From: UBA1181 sp963654355
GTDB lineage: Bacteria; Bacteroidota; Bacteroidia; Bacteroidales; Paludibacteraceae
Assembly (NCBI GenBank): GCA_963654355.1
Contig: CAVKBM010000001.1
Location: 124,001-188,000, forward strand
DNA length: 64,000 bases
Reading direction: 5' to 3'
Each line of letters opens with the position of its first letter. Position 1 is the stretch's first letter. Shown here one piece after another: positions 50,277 to 60,300 of this stretch. The position numbers and the translations under genes are program-made. The notes under the pieces are model-generated. The model was not told the origin of the DNA. It saw nothing but the letters and a program-made list of their open reading frames with translations, and ran no database searches.

Positions 50277-52217
50277 ATGTCAGAGGAAAACAATTCATAT
50301 TCCGCCAGTAGCATTCAGGTGTTGGAAGGGCTGGAGGCAGTAAGAAAGCGTCCAGCGATGTATATCGGTGATGTGAGCGAGCGAGGCTTGCACCATTTGG
50401 TGTATGAGGTGGTAGATAATTCCATTGATGAGGCTTTAGCAGGCTTTTGTAAGCATATTGAAGTAACTATCAACGAAGACAATTCAATAACCGTACAAGA
50501 CGATGGTCGTGGTATCCCCGTTGATATGCACGAAAAAGAACACAAGTCAGCCTTGGAGGTCGTGATGACTGTGTTGCATGCGGGTGGTAAATTTGATAAG
50601 GGAACTTACAAGGTTTCAGGAGGTTTGCACGGTGTGGGAGTCTCTTGTGTGAATGCTCTCTCAACAAAATTGGAAGTAGAGGTTTGCCGTGGAGGTAAAC
50701 GTTACCAACAGGAATATGCTTTTGGAAAGCCATTGTATAGCGTCCGTGAGGTAGGAATTGCCGACCATACGGGAACGAAGGTGACTTTCTTGCCAGATAA
50801 TACGATTTTCACTGTTCACGAATATAAATATGACATTTTGGCGGCACGATTGCGCGATTTGGCTTATTTGAATGCAGGAATACGCATCTCTTTAACAGAT
50901 AAGCGTCCGTTGGGTGATGGAACATTCCGCTCAGATGTATTCTATTCGGAGAGAGGATTGAGTGAATTTGTGGAGTATCTTGACTCGCTACGTGAACATT
51001 TAATCCCTGATGTAATCCATATAAACACAGATAAGTATGGCACTCCTGTAGAAGTGGCTATGACTTATAATACAGAGTTCAAAGAGAATATTCACTCATA
51101 CGTCAACAATATCAATACCATTGAGGGAGGAACGCATGTGCAGGGATTCCGTACGGCGTTGACCCGAACTTTGAAGAAGTATGCGGATGATTTGAAGATC
51201 CTTGAGAAGGAGAAAGTTGAGATTTCTGGAGATGATTTTCGTGAGGGGTTGACTGCTGTAATTTCTGTGAAAGTGGCAGAACCTCAGTTTGAGGGTCAAA
51301 CGAAGACGAAGTTGGGTAACGATGAAGTTTCTGGTATTGTTCAGCAGGCGGTGAGCGAGGCTTTGGCAAATTATTTGGAAGAGCATCCTAAGGAGGCAAA
51401 GCTCATTGTTGATAAAGTTGTATTGGCTGCTAGAGCACGAATTGCAGCGGCTAATGCTCGTAAGAATGTTCAAAGAAAATCGGCTTTCGGTGGAGCTGGA
51501 TTGCCAGGAAAATTGACAGATTGTTCGGGTAAAAATCCAGAGTTGTGCGAGATTTTCCTTGTCGAGGGAGACTCTGCAGGTGGTACGGCTAAACAAGGTC
51601 GTAACCGTGAGTTCCAAGCTGTTTTGCCATTGCGTGGTAAAATTTTGAATGTTGAGAAGGCCACGTTGGATCGCGTTTTGAGTAGCGAGGAAATCAAGAA
51701 TATTTATTCTGCGCTAGGTGTTTCTGTCGGAACAGCGGAAGACTCTAAGGCGTTGAACCTTGAGAAGTTGCGTTATCATAAGATTATCATCATGACCGAT
51801 GCCGACGTTGATGGAAGCCATATTGACACATTGATCTTGACATTCTTCTTCCGTCACATGCGTGAGTTGATCGAGCGTGGATATGTTTACATAGCGGCTC
51901 CTCCGTTGTACAAATGTCAGAAAGGAAAAATCCAAGAATATTGTTGGACGGATCAGCAGAAGCAAGCATTCATTGACAGATACGGAGACGGACAAGAGAA
52001 AGGAATCCGCATTCAGCGATACAAAGGTTTGGGAGAGATGGATGCCGTTCAACTGAAGGAGACGACTATGGATCCAAACTATAGAACGCTTCGTCAGGTT
52101 CATATTGAAAATTTGCCACAAGCGGATTATACATTTTCAATGTTAATGGGAGATGATGTTGCTCCTCGTCGAAAGTTTATCGAGGATAATGCAACCTATG
52201 CAACTATTGATGCGTAG
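50277..52217 (+). CDS. gyrB: DNA gyrase subunit B
   Basis: ATPase subunit of the supercoiling enzyme. The start is MSEENNSYSASSIQVLEGLEAVRKRPAMYIGD at 50277. The 646 residues have a GHKL ATPase (EVVDNSIDEALAG, DDGRGIPVDMHEKE, GGLHGVGVSCVNAL), a transducer with the QTK loop (FEGQTKTKLGN), a TOPRIM domain (EGDSAGGTAKQGRNREFQAVLPLRGKILNVEKA, then DADVDGSHI) and a C-terminal GyrB tail (RYKGLGEMDAVQLKETTMDP). The QTK and TOPRIM strings and the size favour gyrB over parE. It is followed by the DUF1015 gene after 66 bp with no terminator seen. Confidence 0.95.
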   Translation: MSEENNSYSASSIQVLEGLEAVRKRPAMYIGDVSERGLHHLVYEVVDNSIDEALAGFCKHIEVTINEDNSITVQDDGRGIPVDMHEKEHKSALEVVMTVLHAGGKFDKGTYKVSGGLHGVGVSCVNALSTKLEVEVCRGGKRYQQEYAFGKPLYSVREVGIADHTGTKVTFLPDNTIFTVHEYKYDILAARLRDLAYLNAGIRISLTDKRPLGDGTFRSDVFYSERGLSEFVEYLDSLREHLIPDVIHINTDKYGTPVEVAMTYNTEFKENIHSYVNNINTIEGGTHVQGFRTALTRTLKKYADDLKILEKEKVEISGDDFREGLTAVISVKVAEPQFEGQTKTKLGNDEVSGIVQQAVSEALANYLEEHPKEAKLIVDKVVLAARARIAAANARKNVQRKSAFGGAGLPGKLTDCSGKNPELCEIFLVEGDSAGGTAKQGRNREFQAVLPLRGKILNVEKATLDRVLSSEEIKNIYSALGVSVGTAEDSKALNLEKLRYHKIIIMTDADVDGSHIDTLILTFFFRHMRELIERGYVYIAAPPLYKCQKGKIQEYCWTDQQKQAFIDRYGDGQEKGIRIQRYKGLGEMDAVQLKETTMDPNYRTLRQVHIENLPQADYTFSMLMGDDVAPRRKFIEDNATYATIDA

Positions 52218-52283
52218 AGGAAAGATAAACAATTAAAAAATTCGTAAAATACTAATACAGAAATAAATATAAATTGCGAAGAT

Positions 52284-53531
52284 ATGGCAATTGTTAAACC
52301 ATTTAAAGGTATTCGTCCTCCAAAAGATTTGGTAGAGAAGATAGAAAGTCGTCCGTATGATGTGTTGAACTCTGAGGAGGCTCGTGAAGAGGCAGGAGAC
52401 AATGAAATGTCTCTTTACCATATAATCAAGCCAGAGATAGATTTTCCAGAAGGAACGAGTGAGTATGATCCTCGTGTTTATGAGAAGGCTGCAGAGAATT
52501 TCCAGAAATTTCAAGATAAGGGTTGGTTGGTTCAAGATAGTAAAGAGATGTATTACATCTATGCCCAGACTATGAATGGAAAGACCCAGTATGGACTGGT
52601 GATAGGTGCGTATGTCAACGATTATATGACAGGTGTCATCAAAAAGCATGAATTGACGCGAAGAGACAAGGAAGAAGATCGTATGAAGCATGTTCGCGTG
52701 AACAATGCTAATATTGAACCTGTATTTTTTGCTTATCCAGACAATGTTGTTTTGGATGCCTTGGTGAAGAGATATACTGCGAAGACTCCTGAGTATGATT
52801 TCATCGCCCCGATTGATGGTTTCGGTCATAAATTTTGGTTGATTGATGATGACAAGGATATTGCAACAGTAACCGAGCAGTTCGGAAAGATGAAGGCTTT
52901 GTATATTGCTGATGGACACCACCGTTCAGCAGCGGCTGCATTGGTAGGTGATGAGAAGCGCAAGCAGAATCCAAATCATAAAGGAGACGAGGAGTATAAT
53001 TACTTTATGGCAGTGGCTTTCCCTGCAAGTCAGTTGACAATCTTAGATTACAACCGTGTAATAAAAGATTTGAATGGTCTGAACAGCGAAGAATTCTTGA
53101 AAGCGCTTTCAAAGAATTTCGATGTGGAGAAGAAGGGTGAAGCAGAGTATAAACCACAGGAGTTGCATGAGTTCTCTCTTTACTTGGACAAGAACTGGTA
53201 CAGTTTGAAGGCGAAGGAAGGTACTTTCAACGATCAGGATCCGATCGGGGTCTTAGATGTTGACATTTCAAGTCGTCTGATTTTGGATGAAATCTTAGGA
53301 ATTAAGGATTTACGTTCAGATAAGAGAATTGACTTTGTCGGAGGATTGAGAGGATTGAAGGAGTTGAAACGTCGCGTAGACAATGGTGAGATGCGAGTTG
53401 CTTTGGCTCTTTATCCTGTTTCTATGAAACAGATTATGGACATTGCAGACAGTGGTAATATAATGCCACCCAAAGCAACTTGGTTTGAACCCAAATTACG
53501 TTCAGGTTTGATTATTCATAAACTTTCATAA
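52284..53531 (+). CDS. DUF1015 family protein (SerK-like)
   Basis: 415 residues matching the DUF1015 family: FKGIRPPKDLVEKIESRPYDVLNSEEARE at the start, KKHELTRRDKEEDR at about 119-132, the signature YIADGHHRSAAAALVG near 210, and a FVGGLRGLKEL tail. A distant archaeal relative is an ADP-dependent serine kinase with a ParB-like fold, so a role in serine metabolism or nucleotide handling is possible, but no enzyme activity is established for this bacterial group. In the same direction 66 bp after gyrB, and terminated by a strong hairpin. The start is the only clear one. Confidence 0.85.
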   Translation: MAIVKPFKGIRPPKDLVEKIESRPYDVLNSEEAREEAGDNEMSLYHIIKPEIDFPEGTSEYDPRVYEKAAENFQKFQDKGWLVQDSKEMYYIYAQTMNGKTQYGLVIGAYVNDYMTGVIKKHELTRRDKEEDRMKHVRVNNANIEPVFFAYPDNVVLDALVKRYTAKTPEYDFIAPIDGFGHKFWLIDDDKDIATVTEQFGKMKALYIADGHHRSAAAALVGDEKRKQNPNHKGDEEYNYFMAVAFPASQLTILDYNRVIKDLNGLNSEEFLKALSKNFDVEKKGEAEYKPQELHEFSLYLDKNWYSLKAKEGTFNDQDPIGVLDVDISSRLILDEILGIKDLRSDKRIDFVGGLRGLKELKRRVDNGEMRVALALYPVSMKQIMDIADSGNIMPPKATWFEPKLRSGLIIHKLS

Positions 53532-53550
53532 GTTCATAATGTTGGTATTG

Positions 53551-53587
53551 GATGGCGAAATTCTCATAGATTTTCGCCATCTTTTTT
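53551..53587 (+). terminator. terminator after the DUF1015 gene
   Basis: GATGGCGAAA pairs with TTTCGCCATC over an 11-nt loop, then TTTTTT. It lies 20 bp after the stop. Confidence 0.9.
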
Positions 53588-53620
53588 ATTTGGAGAAGAA
53601 AATAAACGCAAAATAAGATT

Positions 53621-53884
53621 TTATCGCTCGTTGTACAGAAACTTCAAGCTGTTTTTCTCGTAACGGTTGAATTTTCTATCGGAACTGACGAGCGAAACGT
53701 GGTCTGCGATGGCTTGAGCGATGATAATCCTATCTCCTGGGTCTTTATGGTCATCGTAAAGGGGAAGCTCTGCAAATTTCTTCAGGTGTTCTTTGTCGAC
53801 AGGTACGACTTTAATGCTTATGCTTTCCTTGATTTTTGCTCCCAAAAATACAAGGATGTTAGTGTCTAAGTATGCTCTTCTCAT
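53621..53884 (-). pseudogene. PIN-domain (VapC-like) toxin, internally shortened
   Basis: 87 residues. The first PIN aspartate stands in MRRAYLDTNILVFLG. The C-terminal half is typical: HKDPGDRIIIAQAIADHVSLVSSDRKF, with the acidic pair at the active site. Intact PIN toxins have about 125-135 residues; the region between the first strand and AKIKESISIKVVPVDKEHL, which normally includes the conserved glutamate, is missing in frame. It starts with an ATGA overlap on the stop of the upstream small gene, the usual toxin-antitoxin layout. It is probably inactive as a nuclease. Confidence 0.7.
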
Positions 53885-54058
53885 TTCATTATTGCTTTCA
53901 TATTAGCAATCTCCCAAAGCCCTTCTTGTCCCTCTTCAGAGAGCAACCATCCCCCAACTTTGCTGAGTTTTCCTTGCGCCTTCAACTCTCATGTGGGCAT
54001 ACCACTTTCTGTCTCTCTCTGCCTCCTCTTCTGGAGTCCTTACTTTTTTCTTACTCAT
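53881..54058 (-). pseudogene. Putative antitoxin partner of the PIN gene, frameshifted
   Basis: A small leftward gene too short and broken for ordinary ORF calls. It starts MSKKKVRTPEEEAERDRKWYA and HMRVEGARK in one frame, and continues KLSKVGGWLLSEEGQEGLW and EIANMKAIMK in the next frame, ending in ATGA that overlaps the PIN start. An extra A in the AAAA run at 53968-53971 would explain the shift; without it the protein would be 58 residues. The basic/acidic N-terminal helix and the position are antitoxin-like. I do not recognise the exact family. Confidence 0.6.
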
Positions 54059-54336
54059 AGTTTTTTTACTTTAATGTTTAATAATCAATTTTCACCCCGA
54101 ACAGGTAATTCTTTACAAATATACAAAATCTCCCAAAACATTGGTTCTCATTTCTAAATTCTCAGTTTTAATCGCTAAATTCTCTTTAACATTTTTTTGT
54201 TTTTCCCCTATATCCGATTTATATTTGCTTGTTTTCTATGCTTGTACTTCTTCGGAAGTACTGATGAGAGCGAAGGTTTGAAATAAAGTATTATTGATAT
54301 AGGTATAGTGTATAATTGGGTAAATGTAGTGTGAAT
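54059..54336. other. intergenic region before the giant surface protein gene
   Basis: 278 bp without a gene, very AT-rich, carrying the promoter at 54196-54227. The 5' leader of the next gene would be about 105 nt. No strong hairpin is seen. Confidence 0.5.
54196..54227 (+). promoter_or_regulatory. Bacteroidota-type promoter for the giant surface protein
   Basis: TTTG (54196-54199), a 20-nt spacer, and TATATTTG (54220-54227); both boxes match fully. It lies 109 bp before the ATG at 54337. Confidence 0.65.
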
Positions 54337-57300
54337 ATGAAAAGATATTTATATACATCGTTGCTTCTGCTGCTGGGAGTGGTGGCGGAGGTCTGCGGCC
54401 AGAGTAAAACCATCACCGGTGGTAACGACCATGGCGTTATCATTTGTGCTCAGGGGTACTTGTATTCTTGGGGTGTGAATAACTCGGGTCAGTTAAGTGG
54501 ACTTTTGGGTATTGATCCTGATGATGAGTATACTGGGGCAAATGCAACTAAAGATTATGTTTACACACCAAGTCGTGTGAAAACGGACAAGCTAACCTTT
54601 AATATGGTAACAGCAGGTTCTGGTGCGTTCAACCTTGCTTTGTCTTGTACTAAGATTGTTTATGCTTGGGGTGATAACCAATCAAAGGTTTGTAGCCCGA
54701 CGGAAGGGAATGTGGTAAAGTATCCTACGCCGGTGGTGAAAGGTGAGACTCCTGGTTATAATTTGGACGGAACGCCTGGCGGAGACTATTTGGGTGGTGT
54801 AACTTATATTGCTGCGTCCACTAATTCAGGTTTCGCAATTATGGAGGATGGTCGTGTCGTTGGTTGGGGTCGTGGTACATGGACTGCTTCAACAAAGGCG
54901 CAGACCGGTTATCCCGTGTACATAAAAGATGAGGATGGTAATGATCTGAAGAATGTGACGCATATTTCTGGTGGTGATGATAACTGTTTGATTAGAACTG
55001 CGGATGGAAAACTTTATGGAGTGGGACCATGGAATGGTGGTTTTAATAGTGATAAAACGGTTACGTACGCAGTGCCAGTTTTGAATGCGGAAACAGAAGA
55101 GCCTTTGACAGACATTCGTATGTCTGCTGCTGCTGACGTGGCAGGATTTGCTGTTACTGGCGATGGATATGTATGGTCTTGGGGTAATGGTGGCTGGGGA
55201 GGCTCCACTGGAAATTCTCAAATTGGTTTGACGCATTATTTGGCTATGAAAGTTTGTTCGGGTCAGTATGGTGAAGAAATTTCTGGAGAGGAATATCTTA
55301 CAGATGTAAAAGAGGTTATCGGAGGTCGTGGACATGGTGCCGCAATCACAAAAGAAGGATATTTGGTATATTGGGGGTGCAATGAAAAAAATGGTGGTGT
55401 CGCTCCGACTGATAAAACTACGATAGAAACCTATAAAAATGGTGAAGAAGGTGTGAAACCTGTTCTCGCAAAATATTGTGATGCAAAAAATGAGCCGGGT
55501 GAATTGGTTACAGACGCAGTTAGCATTTCTCGTGGTGATAACTTTGATTTTATGGTGAATGATAAAGATGAGTATTATGTTTGGGGACTTAATAACAAAG
55601 GACAGGCGGGAACAGGCGATGCAACAGTAACACAGTATAACTGTCTTACAAAGTTGAAAACCATCCCTTGTGATATTCAGGATGCTTGTCCAACCGTTTT
55701 TATGGTTAATCGTACGAAATGTCCGGGTGAGGAGATTGAATTGGATTGTGGTTATGTGATTCCAAAAGGTAAGGAAGAAAGCTACTACGTATCTTGGTAT
55801 TTGGATGGCAAATTACTCAATACAACTACGAAAAACTCTTCGTCGACAGATATGTTGGCTGACCCTTATAACAGCGCAACGATTAACGTTACCGAGCCAG
55901 GAACCTACAAGGTGATAATTGAGTATATCGGTGGAAATATTCCATGTGATGCTTGTGAGCCTGCAGAGACGGAGTGTGTGGTAACCGATATGGATATGCC
56001 GATCGATACCATCATCACCGATATGAACTGTGTGGCTGGCAAGTTGGAGACCAGTGGCACGGATGTTATCTGCTACGAGGCAACTGTCAATGACAAATTC
56101 TATAAGTCTACGCAGACAGCCAAGTTTGCTGCTTTCGCAACGGAGACATCAAAAGATACATTGACCTACGATGGCAAGAACATCGTGGTTACGGCAAAGG
56201 GTGCAGGTGGCAAAATTGAGTTCTGCGTTACTGGCGATCAGATTGCGGCCAGCGAGATTCACGACAATGCAGCGTTAGAGTCAAAAGATACCACCTACAC
56301 CGTTTGGTTGGAGGATATCACTTCATTTGATACTTACTTATTTAAAGATGTGGCTGTTTCTGATATGTCGGCTGGAAGTTATCAGAAAGAGACGATCATT
56401 CTTGATATGTATGCAACGTCAGATTTGAAATCTTTTGATGTATATTGCGCGACTTACAATGGAACAGGAACAGTAGCACTGCAACCTGTGATTTTCAAGG
56501 CCGCCAAGAACACCAATGGTGAATATGTGATTGGTGCTACCTATTTCACTGGAGTGGAGCAAACCTTTGATATTGATGCAAATGCAACGAAATGTACTGT
56601 TAAGGTAGGTTGCAAAGTAGAGGGTAGTTCAACCAGAGGTGTGAAATACATTTTGGGAGTGATAATAACTAATTCTGCTAAAGTATATAAGTATAAGCCG
56701 TCAGCGAGAAAGAACAATTCCCCTCTGTATGTAACAGAGATTCAAGATACTGAAGAGTTCGGTATCTACGCCATCGGTTCGTTGGCAAACTCAATGGATT
56801 TGGGACAAGGTAATGGTGGCGATGAGGTATGTATCACCAACATCAACTTCGGAAAGTTGACCGACTACGACTGTGGACGTATCATGCTTTCTGCTCGTTA
56901 TGGCTGTCCTCCATGTAGCATGCCTGATGGTAATAAAATTACAATTGAGGAGAATAATGGAACGGATATTGAGAAAGACGATGACAACGTGAAATTTATT
57001 AAGTTGTGTAAAGAGTCGCCTGCAATATCGTTGACGGTGAAAGATGTGAAAAAGGAGGCGGATGCTTCCGCTAAATTTGACATTCTTTGGTATAAGGGTA
57101 GTCTTACGGGTACGGCGTTGCAAACAGATGAGAAAGCAACCAAATCTGTCTTGGATCCAGAGATTGCTTGGGATGCCACATTGGAGGGGAAAACGGTGAA
57201 GTATTATGCAATGGTGCGTGATAATGCAAATCCAACTTCAGCGACATGTTTCATTTATGACTCTATTAACATTATTTATAATAAATTGCCGATTGCTCCG

Positions 57301-60300
57301 GAAATTGATGAAATCAAATTCTGTGAGTCGGCTCCTGCTTCTCAAAAGACAGCGTTGACTGAGGCTTTAACAGGATCAGATTTTGATGGCTACACTGTTA
57401 AATGGTATTCTGATGCGAATAAGACAAAGACTTCTACGGAGCCGGACTTGACAACATTGAAATACCAAGCCACTTCGTACGAGTTCTACTACACCGTAAC
57501 AGATCCTGAAACGGGTTGCGAGAGTGAAGTCGCTACCCTCACTGTTACAGTTTGGGAGACCCCAGAAGAGGAGTTGGCGATCATTGAGGATTTCTGTGTG
57601 CATGATGCCACAGTAACCTATCCAGAGTCGGCATTGGGATACACTGTAAAATGGTGGTCGAAAGCGGATGCATCAGAAGAGTCGTCTTCTGTATTGTCGG
57701 ATTTGGAACCAGGATCCTACACCGTGTGGTATACGGTGACCAACGATAATGGATGTGTGAGCCAGGTATATGAGCGTCCGTTTGTCGTGAAAGATTCTGT
57801 TCGTCTGACGTTAGACTCAACGATGATTTGTGGTAAGACAACCGTAACGACAAGCGGAATCACGCCTGCTTCAGCAACTTTAGTATGGACTTTGGCAGGG
57901 ACAACAGTTGCCAGCACGGAGTTCAGCGAGGCAGATGGAACAGGAAGTCTTGGTGAGTTGGTCGTAGTAGCATCTGCCTCTGGCTATTGCGACAACACCT
58001 ATAAGTATGATGATATCTATGTAAAAGCAACAGCAAGCAAGCCGACGGGAACATTCTTTGTATCCTATTTGAAGTCGGATGCTGTCGGTGGTGCGTTCGA
58101 AGACATCCTTACGAAAGACAGCAAGGTGGTTGATGTAGATGCAGACTACACATTGAATTGGTATGATGCGGATATGAAACTTTTGAATGGAGTTCCTGTG
58201 CCACCATACCCATCGGATGCTGTAACGGAAGATCAAACATATACATACTATGTAAGTCGTACAAACAAAGATGGATGTACGAGTGATTTGGAGGAAATCA
58301 CCGTGGTTATTTATTTAACGCCTACGCCCACCCCTGTTACTCCGGTTTACTATTGTTTGAATTCTACAAATGCGGAGCCTTTGTCTGCAACTGTTAATGA
58401 CCCTGCGGCAACAGGCAAGTTCTCTCTCGTTTGGTATGATACAGACAATAAGACAATTTTGACAACTGCGCCAACGCCAGATGTTACAGCAGTAGGTAAG
58501 ACAACTTATTATGTATCGCAGAAGTCTACGGATGGAGCTGAGAGTTCGCATGTGCCGGTCAATGTGACTGTATTTGGTGTGAAGGAGCCTGAACTTGACG
58601 CAACCAATGTGTTAGAATATTGTAGTTCGAAGAACACTTCGTCAGCGTTAAAAGCTAATTACGTTCGTGATGAGGATAATAGTTACTATGCGAGTGCTTT
58701 GGTTTGGGAAATGTCAACTGATGGAGGGGCATACAGTGAAGTAGCAGCTCCTGTAACGCCAATCATTGATGTTTCTGCAACCACAACTTATAACTACCGA
58801 GTTCATCAGATCTATGAAATAACTTCAACAGGAGAAACCTGCGTGGGAGATCCTGTATCTACAGATGTAACGGTAACATACGTTGCGCCAGTTGTAACAC
58901 AGGAAGTTCTTTACTTGAAGGCATCTGCAAATGCTTCAGGTACATTTGACAAGTGCTTGACAGAGCAGAATGAAGATGCTGTAACTGATATTACGACGGG
59001 AGCGACTTTGCAGTGGTATAAGAGCGATTGCTCTACGAAGTTAGATGCATGCCCTGCGCCAACATTAAATCCTTCCGTAGCAGAGGGTGATGATCAGTTG
59101 GAGACCTATTGTGTAAGTCAGGTAATCAAGATTTCTGATAACCTTTCTTGTGAAAGTAAGACAACTACAATCTCTGTCAGAATTAGTGATGCCCTTCCTC
59201 CAATTGTTTATTCATACTATTATTGTGAAGGTCAAACCATGTCCGACTTGACGGCTGATGTCAATCCGCAAGCAGGAAAAACGAAAGATGATTATGAGAT
59301 TTATTGGTACGGAACGACGAAGCCATCCAATACTTCAACCGCGATGCCAGAATCAAAAGGTTCAACTTATGCGATGGGTAGTGCTGCTGCAGCGATAGTT
59401 GGAGGTGTAACTACAGATTACAAGTATTATGTTGCACAGCACGACTTGACCACAGGAGCGGTGAGTGCGGCGCAAGAAGTTTTGGTTAGAGTGCAACCGA
59501 AACCAATTGTAACTGTAACACAACCAGATCCTGTATGTGAAAAAGATGTTGATCTTTCTGAGTTCAAGACGGTAAAGAATGTAAAGGAAACATTTGAGTA
59601 CACTTACTATAATGCCTCAGAGGTAGATATGAGAACATCTCTCGTATCAACGACGGGTACTTACTACGTGGATGCAAAATACAATTTGACGGTGCCAAAT
59701 TCAACATCGGCGGTTGTATCAGACCTTGTGTGTCAGGGAGAGAAAGCTCAGATTGACGTAACCGTAAATGATTTGACTACGCCAGTCATTTCTGGAACTC
59801 CAACAACTTGTCCGGGTACGTCTGTTGAATTGGAAGTATCTGCGACAAGTACAGATCCTGGTACCGACTTGATAACTTACCAATGGGGAGGCGATGCCGC
59901 CAGTGTGGCAGATGGTTCGACAACTTCAAATATCTTGAAGACGCAAAAGCTCTCTCAAAAGACAGGAACGACTTACTCGTTTACTGTGGTCGCAAAAGCA
60001 GGTGCTTGTACGAAAGAAGTAACTGCGGCTGAGGCACATGTTGTTACTGTTGGAGATGGTGTCGTAACGGGAAATATGACATATACCGAGGACGACAATG
60101 ACGAGGCTCCTGGTGGATTTGAAAACAATGATACAGAGCATGACATCTATAGTTGTGGTAATCCAATAACCATTAGTGTGAAGTACGAAGGAGATCAGGA
60201 TTACGTTTGGTATAAGAATGGAACGAAGATTGCTTCTGGCGTTTCTTCTATCACAACAGAGTCTTATTCAACTTACGCAGATGATGTCTACACGATTGAG

